Position numbers and translations under genes: made by a program. The notes beneath the pieces are model-generated. The model did not search any database. It saw nothing but the letters and a program-made list of their open reading frames with translations, and was not told where the DNA came from. Positions 48,586 to 61,646 of a DNA stretch of 64,000 bases are shown here, piece after piece. Source of the stretch: Antilocapra americana (Eukaryota; Chordata; Mammalia; Artiodactyla; Antilocapridae); assembly GCA_007570785.1 (NCBI GenBank), contig ML660203.1, positions 8,366,638 to 8,430,637 of the forward strand. The letters run 5' to 3'. Positions within the stretch are counted from its first letter, which is position 1, and each line of letters begins with the position of its first letter.

Positions 48586-49469
48586 TCCACAGTTTTGATG
48601 AAAATATATTTTATGTCATAGTTTATATTTTTCATTTATCTTTGGCAGCTATTTAGACTTGTAAGAAAAAAAAAAGATATCACTTTAAAACGGTAGGGAT
48701 TCACGGTTTTTATGTAAAGTACACGTAACCAAGAATATCTGCAGGCCTCTGCTACATAATCATAGACAGTGTTCAGTACAGAGATCCTGGGAGCTTTTCA
48801 CACCACTCAATCCAGAGAAGGAATGTTTGGCTTAGGAAGAAATTCAGGGTTTGTTTCTTTCTTGGCTATTCTAGAAGAATTTCAAGTTTCAACTTTTTTA
48901 AATAATTGTATACTCTTCCCTAAATCCTCTAACCTTGACTCTACCAATTAGCCATCTCAGCTTTTCATTTAGACTGAAAATTACCAATCCATAATCACTC
49001 TGCAGAGAGCTCAATTTCAAATGTAATCCTCCCTTCCCAGGTCCAGTGTTCTTTGTTCCCACCTCCACCAGAGATGCCCACACCTACTTACCTCTATTTT
49101 TTCCCCCTTTCATGTCACTCATGAAAACACTATTTCCGGATTCCAGGTTCTAGGTAAGCTTACTTGAAGTGAATCACTTGAACTGGCACAAGCAAAAGGC
49201 CTTAGCTTACTAGGTTTTATCATATAAGCTGAATCAGCTAGTGAAGACCTATCTTTCACGTCAGGAGCCCAGCCAAGAATGTTTCCCAAATTTATGTTCC
49301 TCTGGATATATGCCTCCCATAAAATTTAGCTCCACGGACATGACTTGTTTTCAGATGACAGGATGACTCAAGGTCAGCCACAAAAACAAAGGGTTGAATG
49401 ACAAAGTTATAAAGAACCACAAAGAACCACGAAAAGAACACTCTTGCAGTGCACACCTGGGAAACTCAC

Positions 49470-49854
49470 CAGCAGGCGCAATGGAAGGCGGCCGGCCTCG
49501 CTTTCTCTTTGGCTCCCTCAAGTTTTCCTGTGGACTCTTCACAATGTCATTTTCAGGTTTCTTATCCACTTGAGCATCTCCAGAATACTCTCTGTCATTT
49601 TCTGAAATGTTCTCCTTATCTTCCTTCTCGTTCTTGGGAAGGCTCTTCTCCGATGCTTTCCCCTTTTCGGCACAGATTAACTTTCCTTCTTTATCAGACT
49701 GCTTGGCTCGCTTATCTGTCTTTAAGGCTTTGTCCTCTTTGTCTTTCTTCACAACGGCTGTGGGTTTTCTCTGTTCTTTAAACTTTTCTCGTTTATCAGA
49801 TGATAGAAGACTTTTGTGTTCTGTTTCTTTAGGCCTAGCATTACCCACAATATT
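49470..49854 (-). CDS. PHF20: PHF20 coding exon: charged linker with AT-hook
   Basis: The 385-nt exon is the largest here and encodes about residues 141-268 plus one base of 269. It begins NIVGNARPKETEHKSLLSSD and continues as a very Lys/Glu/Asp-rich, probably disordered segment. It ends with the motif KRKRGRPPSIAP, an AT-hook with the GRP core that can bind the minor groove of AT-rich DNA. The acceptor is gctcattttag/AAT and the donor is GCTG/gtgagt (phase 1). An open frame runs past the donor to about 49351, but the splice junction to DSNSQTLQ in the next exon makes the extension intronic. Confidence 0.96.
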
Positions 49855-50889
49855 CTAAAATGAGCAAAATAGCGATGAAACACACTTTGTGATTACTTGC
49901 AAATATAAAATCAGGTGGTTTTTTTGTAAACTTATGAAGATAAAAGAAATTAAAAGAGGATATATTTCAGGTCACATAATGGAAAGCACCACTGAAAATA
50001 TCCATCCATATGCTGAGGTTTGAGAACCAGTCCTAAGTTTAAAGAAAATAACAGAGTCATGTTGAATTCCTTCTGAGACAATGCTATCTCCCTTATGATT
50101 AACAAGTCAATGGAAAGTAGTTAAAGGGACAGACAACTACCCCAGGGACCTCCTCTGGGAAGTAAGCTTTTTGATAGCTACGTTCTAAGAAAACAGAACA
50201 GACAGGCCTTCATGCCCTGTCTGTTGTCATCCCAAGCGTGACTACACTGACCCAGGGTCTTTCAGAAGCTGATGTCCTGTGTAGAGAAGAACCCAATAAA
50301 CTGATAACTGGTGGCTGAACAGGAAAGCTGTAAAGATTGTCCAACTCAGAAACAGACTGTCTTTGCTTCCTCTACTGGGTAAAGGCTGTGCTCAGTCCTA
50401 CTGTGTTCCTGAGTTACTGAGTTTCTGTGCATCAGGAAGCAGTACTACTTCTTGGTTACTTTCCTTTTAAATTACTTTCTTTTAAAATCTCATTTCCCAG
50501 TACACTGTCTACTGTCTCATAATAAAGCCAGCTCTGAAAGCTCTTAAGTTTCCAAAACTACAACTGAGTTTATTTGTGTATGTATATTCCTTCTAAGACC
50601 TCAAGAGAAGAGCAGAGGCCACCACATCAAGTTCATATGGGACCCCTAGCACAAACTAGGCACACAGAGCTTTGCCAGGAGCAAGAAGGAGTGTCTAAAT
50701 ATGCGGTGAGTAAAAGTTTCATTTGTCCCAAGAGGAAAAATAATAAATAAGGAGAATCCTTGTGGTTAGAGCCTAGGAGGAAATTTCATTTTTCAAGACC
50801 TCTAAATTGTCTAAAAGCAGCTAGGTTTGAGAACAAGCCCTCCTTAGTAACTGCTGGCAGAAATATAAATCACAACTACCACAAAGGCG

Positions 50890-51350
50890 GGGTTGGCAAT
50901 TTGGGTCAAAAGACTTAGGATTCTATTTTTGAACTAGAATGAATTCCTAGAAATGAAATTTACTAATAAAATAATTAGACTTGTGTACCCAGACTTACAA
51001 ATATCTTTAAATGACCACTAGGAAACTGGTTACACAAAGTTGGGTTATATACATATTATAAACATTACATAGCCATTAAAAGCTATATTCCCATACAGGA
51101 CTTAGGAACTTGGGAAAACATTATTTTGTTAAAAGAGCAAGTTACAGAACAGTAATGTATGACTCAAATTGTGAAAAGAAATATATATGTATATATTTTT
51201 AAAAAATACAGAAGGCTATACATCAAAATGTTATGAGCAATTGTATCTAGATGACAGAATTCAACAATTTTTACTTTCAGTGTGCTTTTCTGTGCTTTCT
51301 AAATTTTCAACAGCAAACAAATAAATTTTTATAAGTATAAAAAAAGATAA
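50890..51350 (+). mobile_element. Old L1 3' end
   Basis: L1-like tail phrases include ggaaactggttacacaaagt, cattacatagccattaaaag and tttgtgctttctaaattttc-type text near 51290. 49900-50880 before it is intron with no confident assignment. Confidence 0.55.
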
Positions 51351-51369
51351 ATGTTCCTGAAATATAGAT

Positions 51370-52755
51370 TATCAAACCATTTAGGGCAGAAATGACTATT
51401 TAAAAAAAAAGAAGAAGCAATTACTATATGACAAAAAGCTTTAAAAATTGACAAATATTTGTTAAGAAGTTTTGCTTTGCAAGTGGCCTTGCTGAGAAGT
51501 CATTTATCCAAAACACTATGTCCTCTTGGGAAAGGAAAACAAAGAGGAGCCATGGGCCTGTGTCTGACCACCTACCAGGTGTGAGATGACAAGAGACATT
51601 CAGAGGTAACCGGGAATTGAGGACTGAAGACCCGCAGTCCACACAGGACGAGGTGCCCATCTCCAAGTCAAGGCCCTGTGAGGACTATCAACCAGAGACA
51701 GCAGCTGAATGTTATTTGGAGCCCTGTCCTTCCACTTGGGGAGATTCTAGACACAATCTTGCAGCTTTTGACATGTTCTTAAAACAGTCCTCTGTCTAAT
51801 TTAACTCATTCCACAAACTTAACACAAAAACTGCCAAATTTAAGACCAAAATAATGTATAGAGTGCAGCATAGCTCCTGAGACGCCCGAAAAGCAAATGA
51901 TCAAAGAGAAAACATCTTCAGGGCTAAAGCTTTATAATTTCATCAATTTTCTGAAGAGGAAAACCAGCAAAAGGCAAAAAATACTTTTGAGGCTATCTTT
52001 AACTATATCATATATCATGATGCTTTGAAAATGCTGAATATGTATAGAAGAATTTATTAAAGTAAAAGCATTTGATCATAAGACAACAGGTTCCAGCATT
52101 ACGAAATACTGCCACATCAACCACCCACAGAGATAAATAACAGTAACGATCAGAATCTTTCCCCTCAACTGTTGCATTAAGACATAAATGCAAAACAGAC
52201 TAAAAGGGGAAAAAATCATGAAGAAAGTAGGCAACACTTTACAACGTCAAAACTCAGGACCTGTGCTTAGACATGGATGGTGAAAGAAGGGACAACAGGA
52301 AACAAACTTTTCAACCCAGGCACATCTAGCACAAGGGATTGCCAAATCTATGTCACCAGCAAGCCATGGTCCTGAGCTAAAAGGCAAAGTCAGATGAGGA
52401 GGAGAAAACATCTCTAGATCTCCTCAAGCACTCAGCAAGTTCCCCAAGAGAGGAAGCAGCTCAGGGGGCAGGGCACAGGGAGAGAGAGAAAAGAATAACC
52501 CCCAGGCATTTTGGAAAAAAGACCTAACAGGTAATGGTACTTAAGTACTGGCACATCAGAAAAGAAGACTGTATGAAAAAGAAAGGGCAGAGAGAGAGAC
52601 ACATTTACAGTATCTGAAAACCTGTACATTGCTTTCTGGAGAAATCATGTCAGATGAAGGAAAGAGTCTGCCGTCATAAACAAACGTAGCATCTTTGAGA
52701 AACAAAACTACAATATCAGCATTATGCATACCACAAAAGCATAAAACCACATTTC
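51370..52755. other. Intron sequence with no recognised element
   Basis: Several short open frames exist but show no splice support or homology I recognise. The Tudor 2 exon follows at 52760. Confidence 0.45.
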
Positions 52756-52759
52756 TCAC

Positions 52760-52839
52760 CTGATCTTTGGAAAAAGCTTTGACATGAATATGTTTGACAG
52801 TCTGAACTACTCCATCATAAAATTTCACAGTGTAAGTAC
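52760..52839 (-). CDS. PHF20: PHF20 coding exon: second half of Tudor domain 2
   Basis: The 80-nt exon completes Gly114 and encodes TYTVKFYDGVVQTVKHIHVK to FSKDQ, about residues 115-140, the closing strands of Tudor domain 2. F120 and D122 sit where the methyl-lysine cage is completed in this family. The acceptor is gaattttag/GTACT and the donor is CAG/gtgaga, so the exon ends in phase 0. It is short, and an open frame continues into the intron after the donor, so it is easily missed without splice logic. Confidence 0.94.
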
Positions 52840-53344
52840 CTAAAATTCAAAAAGATATAATTTTAACTTGTAGTTTGATGAAAGTGACAAAACTTTTCAA
52901 AGCATAAACACAAAGGAGCTCCAACCACAATAATAAACCTATGGGAATTAAAAAATTGTGTAAGAATCACAATTGGTCTTTCTTATGTCCAAGACAGTAA
53001 TATGTTTGCCTTTTTTCTCCTTATCATTATAGATTTGTTTACCTCCACAGATCAAAACCCATCAAAAAAATTCATTTTTATGGTGCTACACTAAAATTTT
53101 TAAAACTTGCATTGAATTTAGACCAAGAGCAAATAGCAGTAAAACAAGAATGTAAAGAAACACCAACAATGAACTACCAAAACAAGAAATTAAGGGAAAG
53201 ATCCCACTTATCATTGCTTCAAAAAGAATGAGTCCTAGAAATAAACCTACTTTAGGAGCTAAAGCACCTGTACTTGGAAAACTATCAGACACTGATGTAA
53301 GAAGCTGAAGATGACACAGATGGCAAGATACACTGTGTCATATT

Positions 53345-53624
53345 CTTAGTGGGAAGGTAATACATTCTTAGTGGGAGCGTAAACTGGCGCAGCCACCGTG
53401 GAAAGCAGTATGGAGGTTTCTCAAAAAACTAAAAGTAGAACAACCATGTAACCCAGCAATTCCACTCTTTGATATACATCCTAAACAAAAACATTAATTC
53501 AAAAAGATACATGCACCCCAATGTTCACAGCAGCATTATTTACAGCTGCCAAGATATGGAAGCAACCTAAGTGTCATCAACACATGAATGGATAGAGATG
53601 ATGGACGGATATATGTATACATGG

Positions 53625-53671
<47 letters not shown>

Positions 53672-54105
53672 AACACTACTCAGCTATTAAAAATGAAATT
53701 TTGCCATTTGCAGCAACATGGATAGACATGAAGGAGGGTATTGTGCTAAGCGAAATAAATCAGACAGACAAAGATGAATGTTATATGACCTCAGTTACAG
53801 GTGGAATCTAAAAAATACAAGTTAGTGAATATAACAAAAAAAGAAACAGATTCATAGATACAGAGAACAAACTAGTGGTTACCAGTGAGGACAGGGAAAC
53901 AAGGAGGGGCAAGATAGGGGTAGAGGATTAAGAAGTACAAATTATTATGGATAATGTACAAGGATATACTATACAACACAGGGAATATAGCCAATATTTC
54001 CAAACAATTATAAGTGGAGTATAATCTTTAAGAATTGTGAATCACTGTATTATACACTTGTAACAATATAGTACTTCATATCAACAATACCTTCATTTAT
54101 TTTTT
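53345..54105 (+). mobile_element. L1 3' end with internal CA repeat
   Basis: Well preserved end of ORF2 and 3'UTR: aagcagtatggaggtttctc, gcaattccactctttgatat, ccaatgttcacagcagcatt and tgcagcaacatggatagaca. A CA microsatellite sits inside it at 53627-53669. Confidence 0.85.
53627..53669. repeat. (AC)n microsatellite, about 21 units
   Basis: An uninterrupted AC run of about 43 nt within an L1 3' end, in the intron between the two Tudor 2 exons. Length is likely polymorphic. Confidence 0.95.
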
Positions 54106-54849
54106 TAAAAGAAATGTAAGGAAAATGCAGGTTTATTGTTTGGTGAATTATTGCTTATTATTTAATCTTTATTTTCTGAGCTGAGAAACAGTAATATCCT
54201 TTAACTTCAAAAGAAATATGACCACCTGCTAAAGATAGGCTTTTAGAGGTCATAATAATCTCAAAATCCATATGACTTACCTGCATGTTACTATGTTTAA
54301 AATCAGAGACTAAGCCAAAGCACTAAATGGTGCTTGCTACAGTTAGTTTTATTCTTTTTCTTTTTTTATGTCTAAAGAAAATCACTCTCTGATAAAAAAT
54401 TGAAACTGATAATCCAAATAATCCTGTCCAAATAAGACATTTAGCTACAAAAGTTCTCATTAGTTCCACCCAAACCAACACTCTCAAACTTTTGCATTTT
54501 AGAACCCACATGTCTAAACATGGAAGGAAAAAAATAAATCTCAAGGGTTGGGAGCAGAATGATGCCAACAGTGAAGTTAAAGTCACCTGGCTGGTTGCCT
54601 CCATCTTATACTCTCATCCACCTCACCACCCTTCTCCTCCAGTCCTGAAACAGGGCCCTAAGAATGGCTACCACCTCTACTGAAACTCATCTTCAGTGTT
54701 TCAAAGTCCAGTGCAATATGAGTTCAATTATTTTCCAAACCTTATTTCAAATTACTAGCAAACAATACCCAACAACTCAAAGTGACTACCTACTTGCCAC
54801 CCACTGAAACTGTCTTAGGACACTTCCACCTCCACATCTTTATCAAAGT

Positions 54850-55105
54850 GTTTTCCTGCCTGCAATGTGCCACTTATCCTTAAGTACTCAGCCCAAAGAC
54901 CACACCATTCCTGTAAAACCTTCCTGACCTCCCTGGCCCTGGAGATTTCTCCCTTCTCTGAACTTCTCACTCATTTGGTTCCTGGTCTGCAGAGCCTCAC
55001 ACTTAGGTGCCTTCACATAGGAGGCAGATACCAAATCAAAGGCAGGCTCTCCAAGGATAGAGATCACATCTAACACCAGTTTCTCACACAGCGCCTGGCT
55101 CACTG
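54850..55105. mobile_element. L2-like LINE remnant
   Basis: The text aaaccttcctgacctccctg, ttggttcctggtctgcagag and caaggatagagatcacatc is typical of L2 3' regions. Confidence 0.55.
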
Positions 55106-55107
55106 CA

Positions 55108-55310
55108 CTCCAGTGTTTCTCAACGTGTGGTTCCTTGGACCAGTAGCATCAACAACCCCTTGAGCCTGACAATCCCTGAACTTGCATCAGAAATGCAAGT
55201 CAGCAGCCCTACCCATAATATACAGAATAATAACTTTGGGAGCGTGAAACAGATATATGTGTTTTAATAAGGACTTCAGGTGATTCTGGTGCACACTGAA
55301 ACAATTAGTA
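55108..55310 (+). mobile_element. MER5A-like DNA transposon
   Basis: Starts ccagtgtttctcaacgtgtg, contains ggaccagtagcatcaacaac and ataaggacttcaggtgattc, and ends near cacactgaaacaattag. Fits MER5A in sense. Confidence 0.8.
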
Positions 55311-57190
55311 ATTACCTACTGATTTTACTCCTGGTAATACAAAAGTGATTATTTGTCACAAGTATTGTCAACACATAAAAGTGGCTAGCAAACAAGATAG
55401 ATACAAGGATATATAGTTGGTTGGTTAAAGCAAGCAATGAGATGACAGGCTATATGATAAGGATTTTATCTAAGGCAGGTCAGCAACTACTGAGGAGTAC
55501 TTAACAACAAAGGCCTGGGTTCCTGTCTTCCTGCCTCTATTGTGAGGGTGTTGGCAAACAAAGAAGCAATACTATGGGACTCTAAACAGACCCTTTTCAA
55601 AGCAAAGCTCTGGTAAGTCTAAAGATTGCGGTTTGGGGATGATGACCTTAAAAAAAAAAAATTCTCTAGAAATCTTAAAAATTAAGCATGCTAACGGGCC
55701 ATCCAAGACTATACTTTCAATGATCTTAATCAACAAAGCTCAGCATCAATTACATCAAAATGGAAACTCTTCATTTCTGCAGACATTTCAAATAGCCAGG
55801 ACAACTTAAACAGTGCTATGCAAAAGTCCAAGATTTTCAGCTACCTGAGGTCAACTTTGAAGCTTACTCCCAACAGCAGGCTCAGATGGAGGCCTCAGAG
55901 GAACAACAGAGCTAGAGGCAGAATCCAAGCCTGTCTGCTGACTTCTCTCCCAACATGACATACCTATTCCGGAAGTCCCTCGGTCTCAACTCCAAACCAC
56001 AGACCCAGAGCACCACTGGCCCTCTGAAATGACCCAAACTATGGCCAAAGGGCCTAGGGAACCACTGCTATTAGACAACAATATCCCAGCCCTGACCCTT
56101 TTTCCTTTCAAAGAACTACAAGGGATCATCTTGAAACTTCCTCCCTTGATCATGCACACAGCCTAACCTGGGCTTCAATAACTCAGAGGAAACATCCCAC
56201 AGACAACAGTGGCCTAGACCTGGAGAGAGGCTCCAAGTGGACTTTAACAGTTTCATGCATAACTAAAAGAACGTCTTCCCACGGAATCCTCCAAAGGGTG
56301 GCTGGCATCGAGCTCTCCCACGGCCACAAACAACATTAACAAAACACATGTAAACGATAGGATTCAAAACGAGAACATTTGTGACACAAAGGTGACCTGC
56401 ATCAGGCTTCCTTAAGAAGTTCCAGTCTCTACCAGATGAAACCAAGCTTCCTGGCCATGCTCTCTGTGGGTTAAGAGCCCAGCATATCAGACAACCTTAT
56501 AGAAGTTAGTAATAGCAGAAGGGATATAAGAACAAAACTTGAGACCGGTAGCAAGCTCATCTTCTCCAGGACCAAGGAAAGTCACCAAGGGATACACAGG
56601 TGACTCTGGGAAGGACAGTTTTACGTTGCTCCTGAAATCTACCATAACTGTGACTTCAGGGCCCTTTTTCTATCCCGCTCATTCTTCAGGAGTCATAGAA
56701 TTCCATAATATCATGGAGAGGAGTTTTCAAACATGGTTTTCTCAAAGTCCTGATATTCCCACAGATGTGCCTCAAAGGTGGGCAGGGAGATGGGACAGGT
56801 CCATGTCTGCAGGCAAACCTTCCCCTAAGCCTTCTCCTCTTAGCAATTTTACATAATGAGCTTAGGTTCTGCAGCCAACAATTTCCCAAATTGCTCGTCT
56901 ATTCCAATTCCTTCTTTCATTTACAACTGCTCAGATGAATTCAGAGCAAGGAGAGTGAACTGCCTATGACCACCATGCAGGGACTGGGACAGAGCCTCTC
57001 TCCACTAATCAGGGCTCTCAAGACACCACTGGGCTCCAGGAAGTGCAGACCATCTACTTCCACCCTACTGTATCAGGTGCACATACACGTGTACACACAC
57101 ACACACACACTCCCTCAATGGGCACCTGGCCCTAACTGAAACTCCTGCTGTTTAAGGAAAACCCTACTCCAGAGAAGCAGGCTGACACTG
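55311..57190. other. Intron sequence with no recognised element
   Basis: No exon or family assignment. A short CA run lies at about 57096-57110. The open frames seen here lack support. Confidence 0.4.
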
Positions 57191-57194
57191 TATA

Positions 57195-57413
57195 GCCACC
57201 TTGGAGCCCCGCAGACCTCCATTCAGACTTCCGTGCTACTATTTACATATGTGCTCTGCAATCTCAAGCAGTTTCTCCTGTGAGTTGACTTCCTCATCTG
57301 AAAAATGAGAATGGGGTTGATGGCAACAATCTTTCAACATTTGTATGAAGAAGAAATGAGCTCGCATATGGAAAATGCTTAGCAAAGGGACTGTCACAGA
57401 GCTAGGGAACAGC
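57195..57413 (+). mobile_element. MIR SINE remnant
   Basis: Phrases such as gacttcctcatctgaaaaat and aatgcttagcaaagggactg match sense MIR. Its 3' end is cut by the next SINE. Confidence 0.65.
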
Positions 57414-57622
57414 TGCTGTTTTTTAGCCGCTAAGTTGTGTCCAACTCTGCGATGCCATGAACTGTAGTCCGCCAGGCTCCTCTGTCCATTGGATTTCCCA
57501 GCCAAGAATACTGGAGTGGGTTGCCATTTCCTTCTCCAGGGGCTCTTCCTGACCCAGGGAGTGAACCCACGTCTCCTGCATTGGCAAGAGGATTCTTCAA
57601 CACTGAGCCACCAGGGAAGCCA
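57414..57622 (-). mobile_element. Bov-tA SINE
   Basis: Antisense Bov-tA: gttttttagccgctaagttg at the left, ggttgccatttccttctcca, and head gagccaccagggaagcc at the right. Confidence 0.9.
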
Positions 57623-57639
57623 AGAGATCAATATGTGGT

Positions 57640-59320
57640 TCTAATTACCATCATCTACCAAGTCACTTTAAAAGGGAACCCCCTTACCCCCCAACAGATA
57701 GTAAGAACCAAGATAGCAACTGCATGTATGGGCCTAAATTGTCTTTCTATCTCTAGTCAAAGCTGTTCATAGTCCCAGAGTTCCCACATTTCAAACGCAG
57801 GATCAGTTACAGCAAGAAAAAAACAATAAATAGTAACTGCTTCAGCCAGAGACTCAAGAAATAAGACCACTTCCATAGAATCTCCTGGTAAAATGCAGAC
57901 TTGGGCACTGAACAAAGAGACTCAACTGGGGGGCACAGGACCTAAGAATATGCATAACTTTAAAGGGACCTGATACACCTGCCTGCACACTCAAGTTAAA
58001 GAACCACAGATCAACAGGAAGGAATGATTCCTCATTTTGTCGTAAATGTGAATCTACTTTCAGTTTCCTCTGGAGAGACTGCCTTGCAGAGCAGAGGGGT
58101 ACAAACCCCTGAGAGGCAAGTGGCTCTGACACCTCCGTAAAAAAGGGGAGCTGGGCGGAGCTGAGGTCAACTCACCAGAGAAGAGAAGGCTTCCAAACAA
58201 AGACCTGGAAGCAGAATGCCTTCCTTCACTCCAACACAGACCAAAGATCTAACAAGGCTACTAGGTGTGGCTGCCTTCATGGAGAATGATGCTTAACTGC
58301 CACTGCCAAAGACTCATGCCAGGTGAAAAGGGCTAAATAACATGGCATTGTTCTCCCAAGTTTCCAATTGCTAAATGACTCCCTTAAAAAAACTCTAAAA
58401 GTTGCTCACTAGTTGGGAGTCAATCATGTGGGACACCCAATGCCAGCAGCCAGGGCTTTCCACTCTGGCTACAGCCCGTGCCCACCAGACTGCCCAGTCA
58501 ATGCTCGGCTTCGGCAAAACCACCAAGGAGGCTATGAGTGCAGAAAGATCAGACCAAGCCTTCCCAAGATGAGTCTACAGGGAGTGACTTCACTGTATGC
58601 CCAGCCTCCTCTCAGCAGCACCAGAAAGACACAATAGCTTTACAGGAAACAAAGGGAGCACCTCGCCTGCAGAGGCTCTGCCACCATTAAGCTGTGGTGG
58701 CCGCTGCTCCAGGCAGAACTGAGGTAGGGCAGAAAACACCAGGGCAAGAGTGAAAGAGTCCAGTATCGTCCTTCTCAATCATGCAACTGAATAGTAGAAT
58801 AAATCATGACGTAGAAGCTCTGCCAGTTCCCTTGGATTAAATCTAACCCAAGGCAGCACCAAAGAGTCATTATTTCATCTCAAAATCAGGCACAGACCTG
58901 AGCTCCCACAAAGGAAATCCCATAGGATTTCCTTCTCGGTCCTCAGTGCAGCAATAATACCATGCAGCTGGGTGCATTCACTTTCAGATTTCCTCTTCCC
59001 CATGCCTCCCCCTTTCTCCTCTCTCTTCCAATTAATCTCAAGAACCAGAGAGGATGGTGGCATAATACAGGACTTCAAATCCAAAAATTCTGGGAAAAAC
59101 AAGTTCTCCCCAAAATATCCATTCATTTTCAATGTCCTCCAATTAACTAAAATTTACTGAACAGAATTTGAAGTTTATCGAACAAATATATTAGGGTGGC
59201 AACTGACCACTGTGGGAGCAACCATTACCTCAAGACTCTCCCTCCTATCATCTTAGCTCATGCAGCAAAATAAACTTAAAAGATTTTTAAAAACAATTTG
59301 CAAAGCAAATAAACTAACTT
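57640..59320. other. Intron sequence with no recognised element
   Basis: The stretch has average base composition and a slightly higher GC block near 58430-58720. No exon, RNA gene or repeat was identified, apart from a weak MER5-like patch at 57870-57980. Confidence 0.4.
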
Positions 59321-59324
59321 AAAA

Positions 59325-59425
59325 GGACTTCTCTGGCAGTCTAGTGGTTAGGACTGGGGAAAGTAAGATCCCATCCTGCATGCTGCACGATGCAGCCAAA
59401 ATGTTAAAAAAGAAAAGATTTCAGA
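59325..59425 (+). mobile_element. CHR-type SINE fragment, internally deleted
   Basis: Head ggacttctctggcagtctag and tail-side catgctgcacgatgcagcca flank a deletion of the B-box region, leaving about 100 nt. Confidence 0.65.
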
Positions 59426-59429
59426 CCCA

Positions 59430-60095
59430 ACTGACACAAAAAAAAAACAACTGCAGATGGAGGTCCCTCCTCATACCTGCCCTTATGATTTATCTGCACC
59501 ATTCTGCACCTGCCATACCTCCCCCGGTTGATCTATCTCAACACCTACTTCATTCTGCCTTGAACAAGTTCTTGATTCTTTTTTAATCCATGATCCTAAG
59601 GCCTGGGCTCTACAAATATTAGATGCAAACAGTAGGTCCCTAAGCCTTTAATGCTTCCACCTAGACCCCTACACCCTACCTCTCTACAAGACAGCTCCTA
59701 GGACTTCCCAAATCCCTCCTTTCTCAATGTGCCCTTCCTTTTCCATTCTTTTAATCTAACCCTCTTCTCACTTCTGTCCTCCATGTGACTCTAGGACATC
59801 ATGGAACAAAAGAGAAATGTTGCTTCCTTTCTGCTACCTGCTTTATCGACAGTTACCCATGTTTCTATCCACAACCTTCATCTGATCTAAGGAGCAGCCA
59901 TTTCCCCAAAAGGGCACAGCTCCCCCAGGGGGAACATCCAACTTGATCAGCATAAATCAACCTAACAGACTTTCAGAAAGACATCTCTGTACACTAACAA
60001 ACACCTGCGTTTCATATCATATAATTTAAATCCAATAAGAGCAGAAAAAAACTACTAATCAAAAAAATAAGATTCTAAAAAATAAACTTTTTCTT
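59430..60095. other. Intron sequence with no recognised element
   Basis: Pyrimidine-rich text (for example ctccttttccattctttt-like runs near 59740) without a named family or coding signal. Confidence 0.35.
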
Positions 60096-60099
60096 TTAC

Positions 60100-60360
60100 T
60101 GTGACATTTTTTTTATTGAGGTACAGTTCTTAACAATGTTATACTGGTTTCAGGTGTACAATTTTAGTGACTGACAATTTCTATAGATTATACTCCATTT
60201 TAAGTGATTATAAAATATTCACAATTTACCTATGCTGCACAATATATCCTTGTAGCTTTTTTTACTTTATTTTTCCCATATAAATGAGATCATTCACCAT
60301 TTTAATACAAATGGATCTATAAACATACAGATTTATAATCTATTTAATGAGTGATATAAT
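60100..60360 (-). mobile_element. L1 3' end
   Basis: Reverse-complement L1 tail: ttttttattgaggtacagtt, tactggtttcaggtgtacaa and cctatgctgcacaatatatc. Confidence 0.7.
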
Positions 60361-61555
60361 AAACTACACCTTTTACAAAAAGGATCTGAAGCAGTTTAAT
60401 AACATGTCACTTGAATAATATCCATTTATTAAAATTAAAGTAACACATATGAAAAGTAATATGAGACTTTATTTTAAACACAGGCTTATAAATGTAACTT
60501 GGGGAAAACAACGGACCATCCAAAAAGACTTAACCATAAATGAGAGGATCAGTAACTGTTTAAATAACTTAGAAGATACAGCCTTTCTCTGGAGGCCTGT
60601 GGTAAGAGGACTATGTTTTCAGGGATACATCTGTTACCACCCGCCCACCCAGTCTAATAACTGCCGGGACTGATGAATACAGCAATAGAGGAACTGGGTC
60701 CTGCTTTATGCAAATGTACAGCTCATTTTTGATCATTTCAACCCATTCTGAGTTGAAGTTTCTTGTTTACCCCAAGGTCCAGCATTTAGCAGAGTGCTAA
60801 ATATGTGAATAAGTTCATTGAATGAAGTCAATCTAGCCTTAGAGTCACCCCTAACAGTGGTATTAAGAAGTCCGTTTGCCGTAAACATTCACTGCAGAGA
60901 TCATGGACATACCACAAACATCTCAGTAGAAAATGCTTAAGAAAAGTATCACTTGAACCCTGCTGAGTCTGTTCTGTGTGTCAGGATGCTGACTGCACAT
61001 ACCATGTTCATAACCCTCCTCTTCCCTTGCCTCTGTATTCACAAAATGAGCCTCTTTTGGTTGTGTTCCCCGTCTTGATTTCTCACATATTCTGAACTCT
61101 AGCTCTAAACCCCAGTATCACAACTTCAACTAGCAACTCTGGTATCACACACCACTCTCAATTACCTGGCATCCACAAAATACATTTTGTAAGAAATGTT
61201 TGTTGCCTGCTTCACTTCTAGACTGTTCACAAATAACTAAAAGGAATATTAGGGACTTATTTCTTCAATTATATAAGGAACTCCTAGACAGCAAGAACCT
61301 GCAAACTTTCCAGCAGAGGGACAGATGAACCATAACTGTTTCAGAAAACAATGACCAAAATTTAGAAGGCAGAGAACCAAACTCCCCCTCTTTACCCTGG
61401 CTTTCTCTCCATTTATAATTTCTTCCTAACTCCTGACATAGTAATTAAAGAGAGAGGATTCTAAGGCAACAAATACATATTAAAAATACACCATCAAATT
61501 CAAATATTATAAACTCACCCCTAAGTCAAGAGTAAAAACAATTACAACTCAAATG
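60361..61555. other. Intron sequence with no recognised element
   Basis: AT-rich intron between the L1 tail and the first Tudor 2 exon. No exon, RNA gene or repeat family could be named. Confidence 0.4.
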
Positions 61556-61561
61556 CCTTAC

Positions 61562-61646
61562 CATCCTTGTTAACAGCAGTGACTTTGGCTGGGTAAAAAC
61601 GACAATCAGACCAGCAAGCAAGGACCTGCTCGTTTATTTGAAACTC
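61562..61646 (-). CDS. PHF20: PHF20 coding exon: first half of Tudor domain 2
   Basis: The 85-nt exon encodes EFQINEQVLACWSDCRFYPA and on to VNKD, about residues 86-113, plus one base of Gly114. This is the first half of the second Tudor domain, which in PHF20 binds dimethyl-lysine, for example on p53. W97 and Y103 by this numbering fit the aromatic-cage positions. The acceptor is ttttttag/GAG and the donor is GATG/gtaagg. It joins the next exon (52839-52760) in frame to complete a Gly codon, across an 8.7 kb intron that splits the domain. Confidence 0.95.

Noticed and set aside
49351..49469. Continuation of the AT-hook exon frame past its donor
   Set aside because: A consensus gtgagt donor at 49469 and the in-frame join to the next exon show that the extra residues are intronic read-through.
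50100..50590. Possible LTR with AATAAA at about 50520
   Set aside because: The layout is suggestive, but I could not recognise a family or matching ends, so it is left unassigned.
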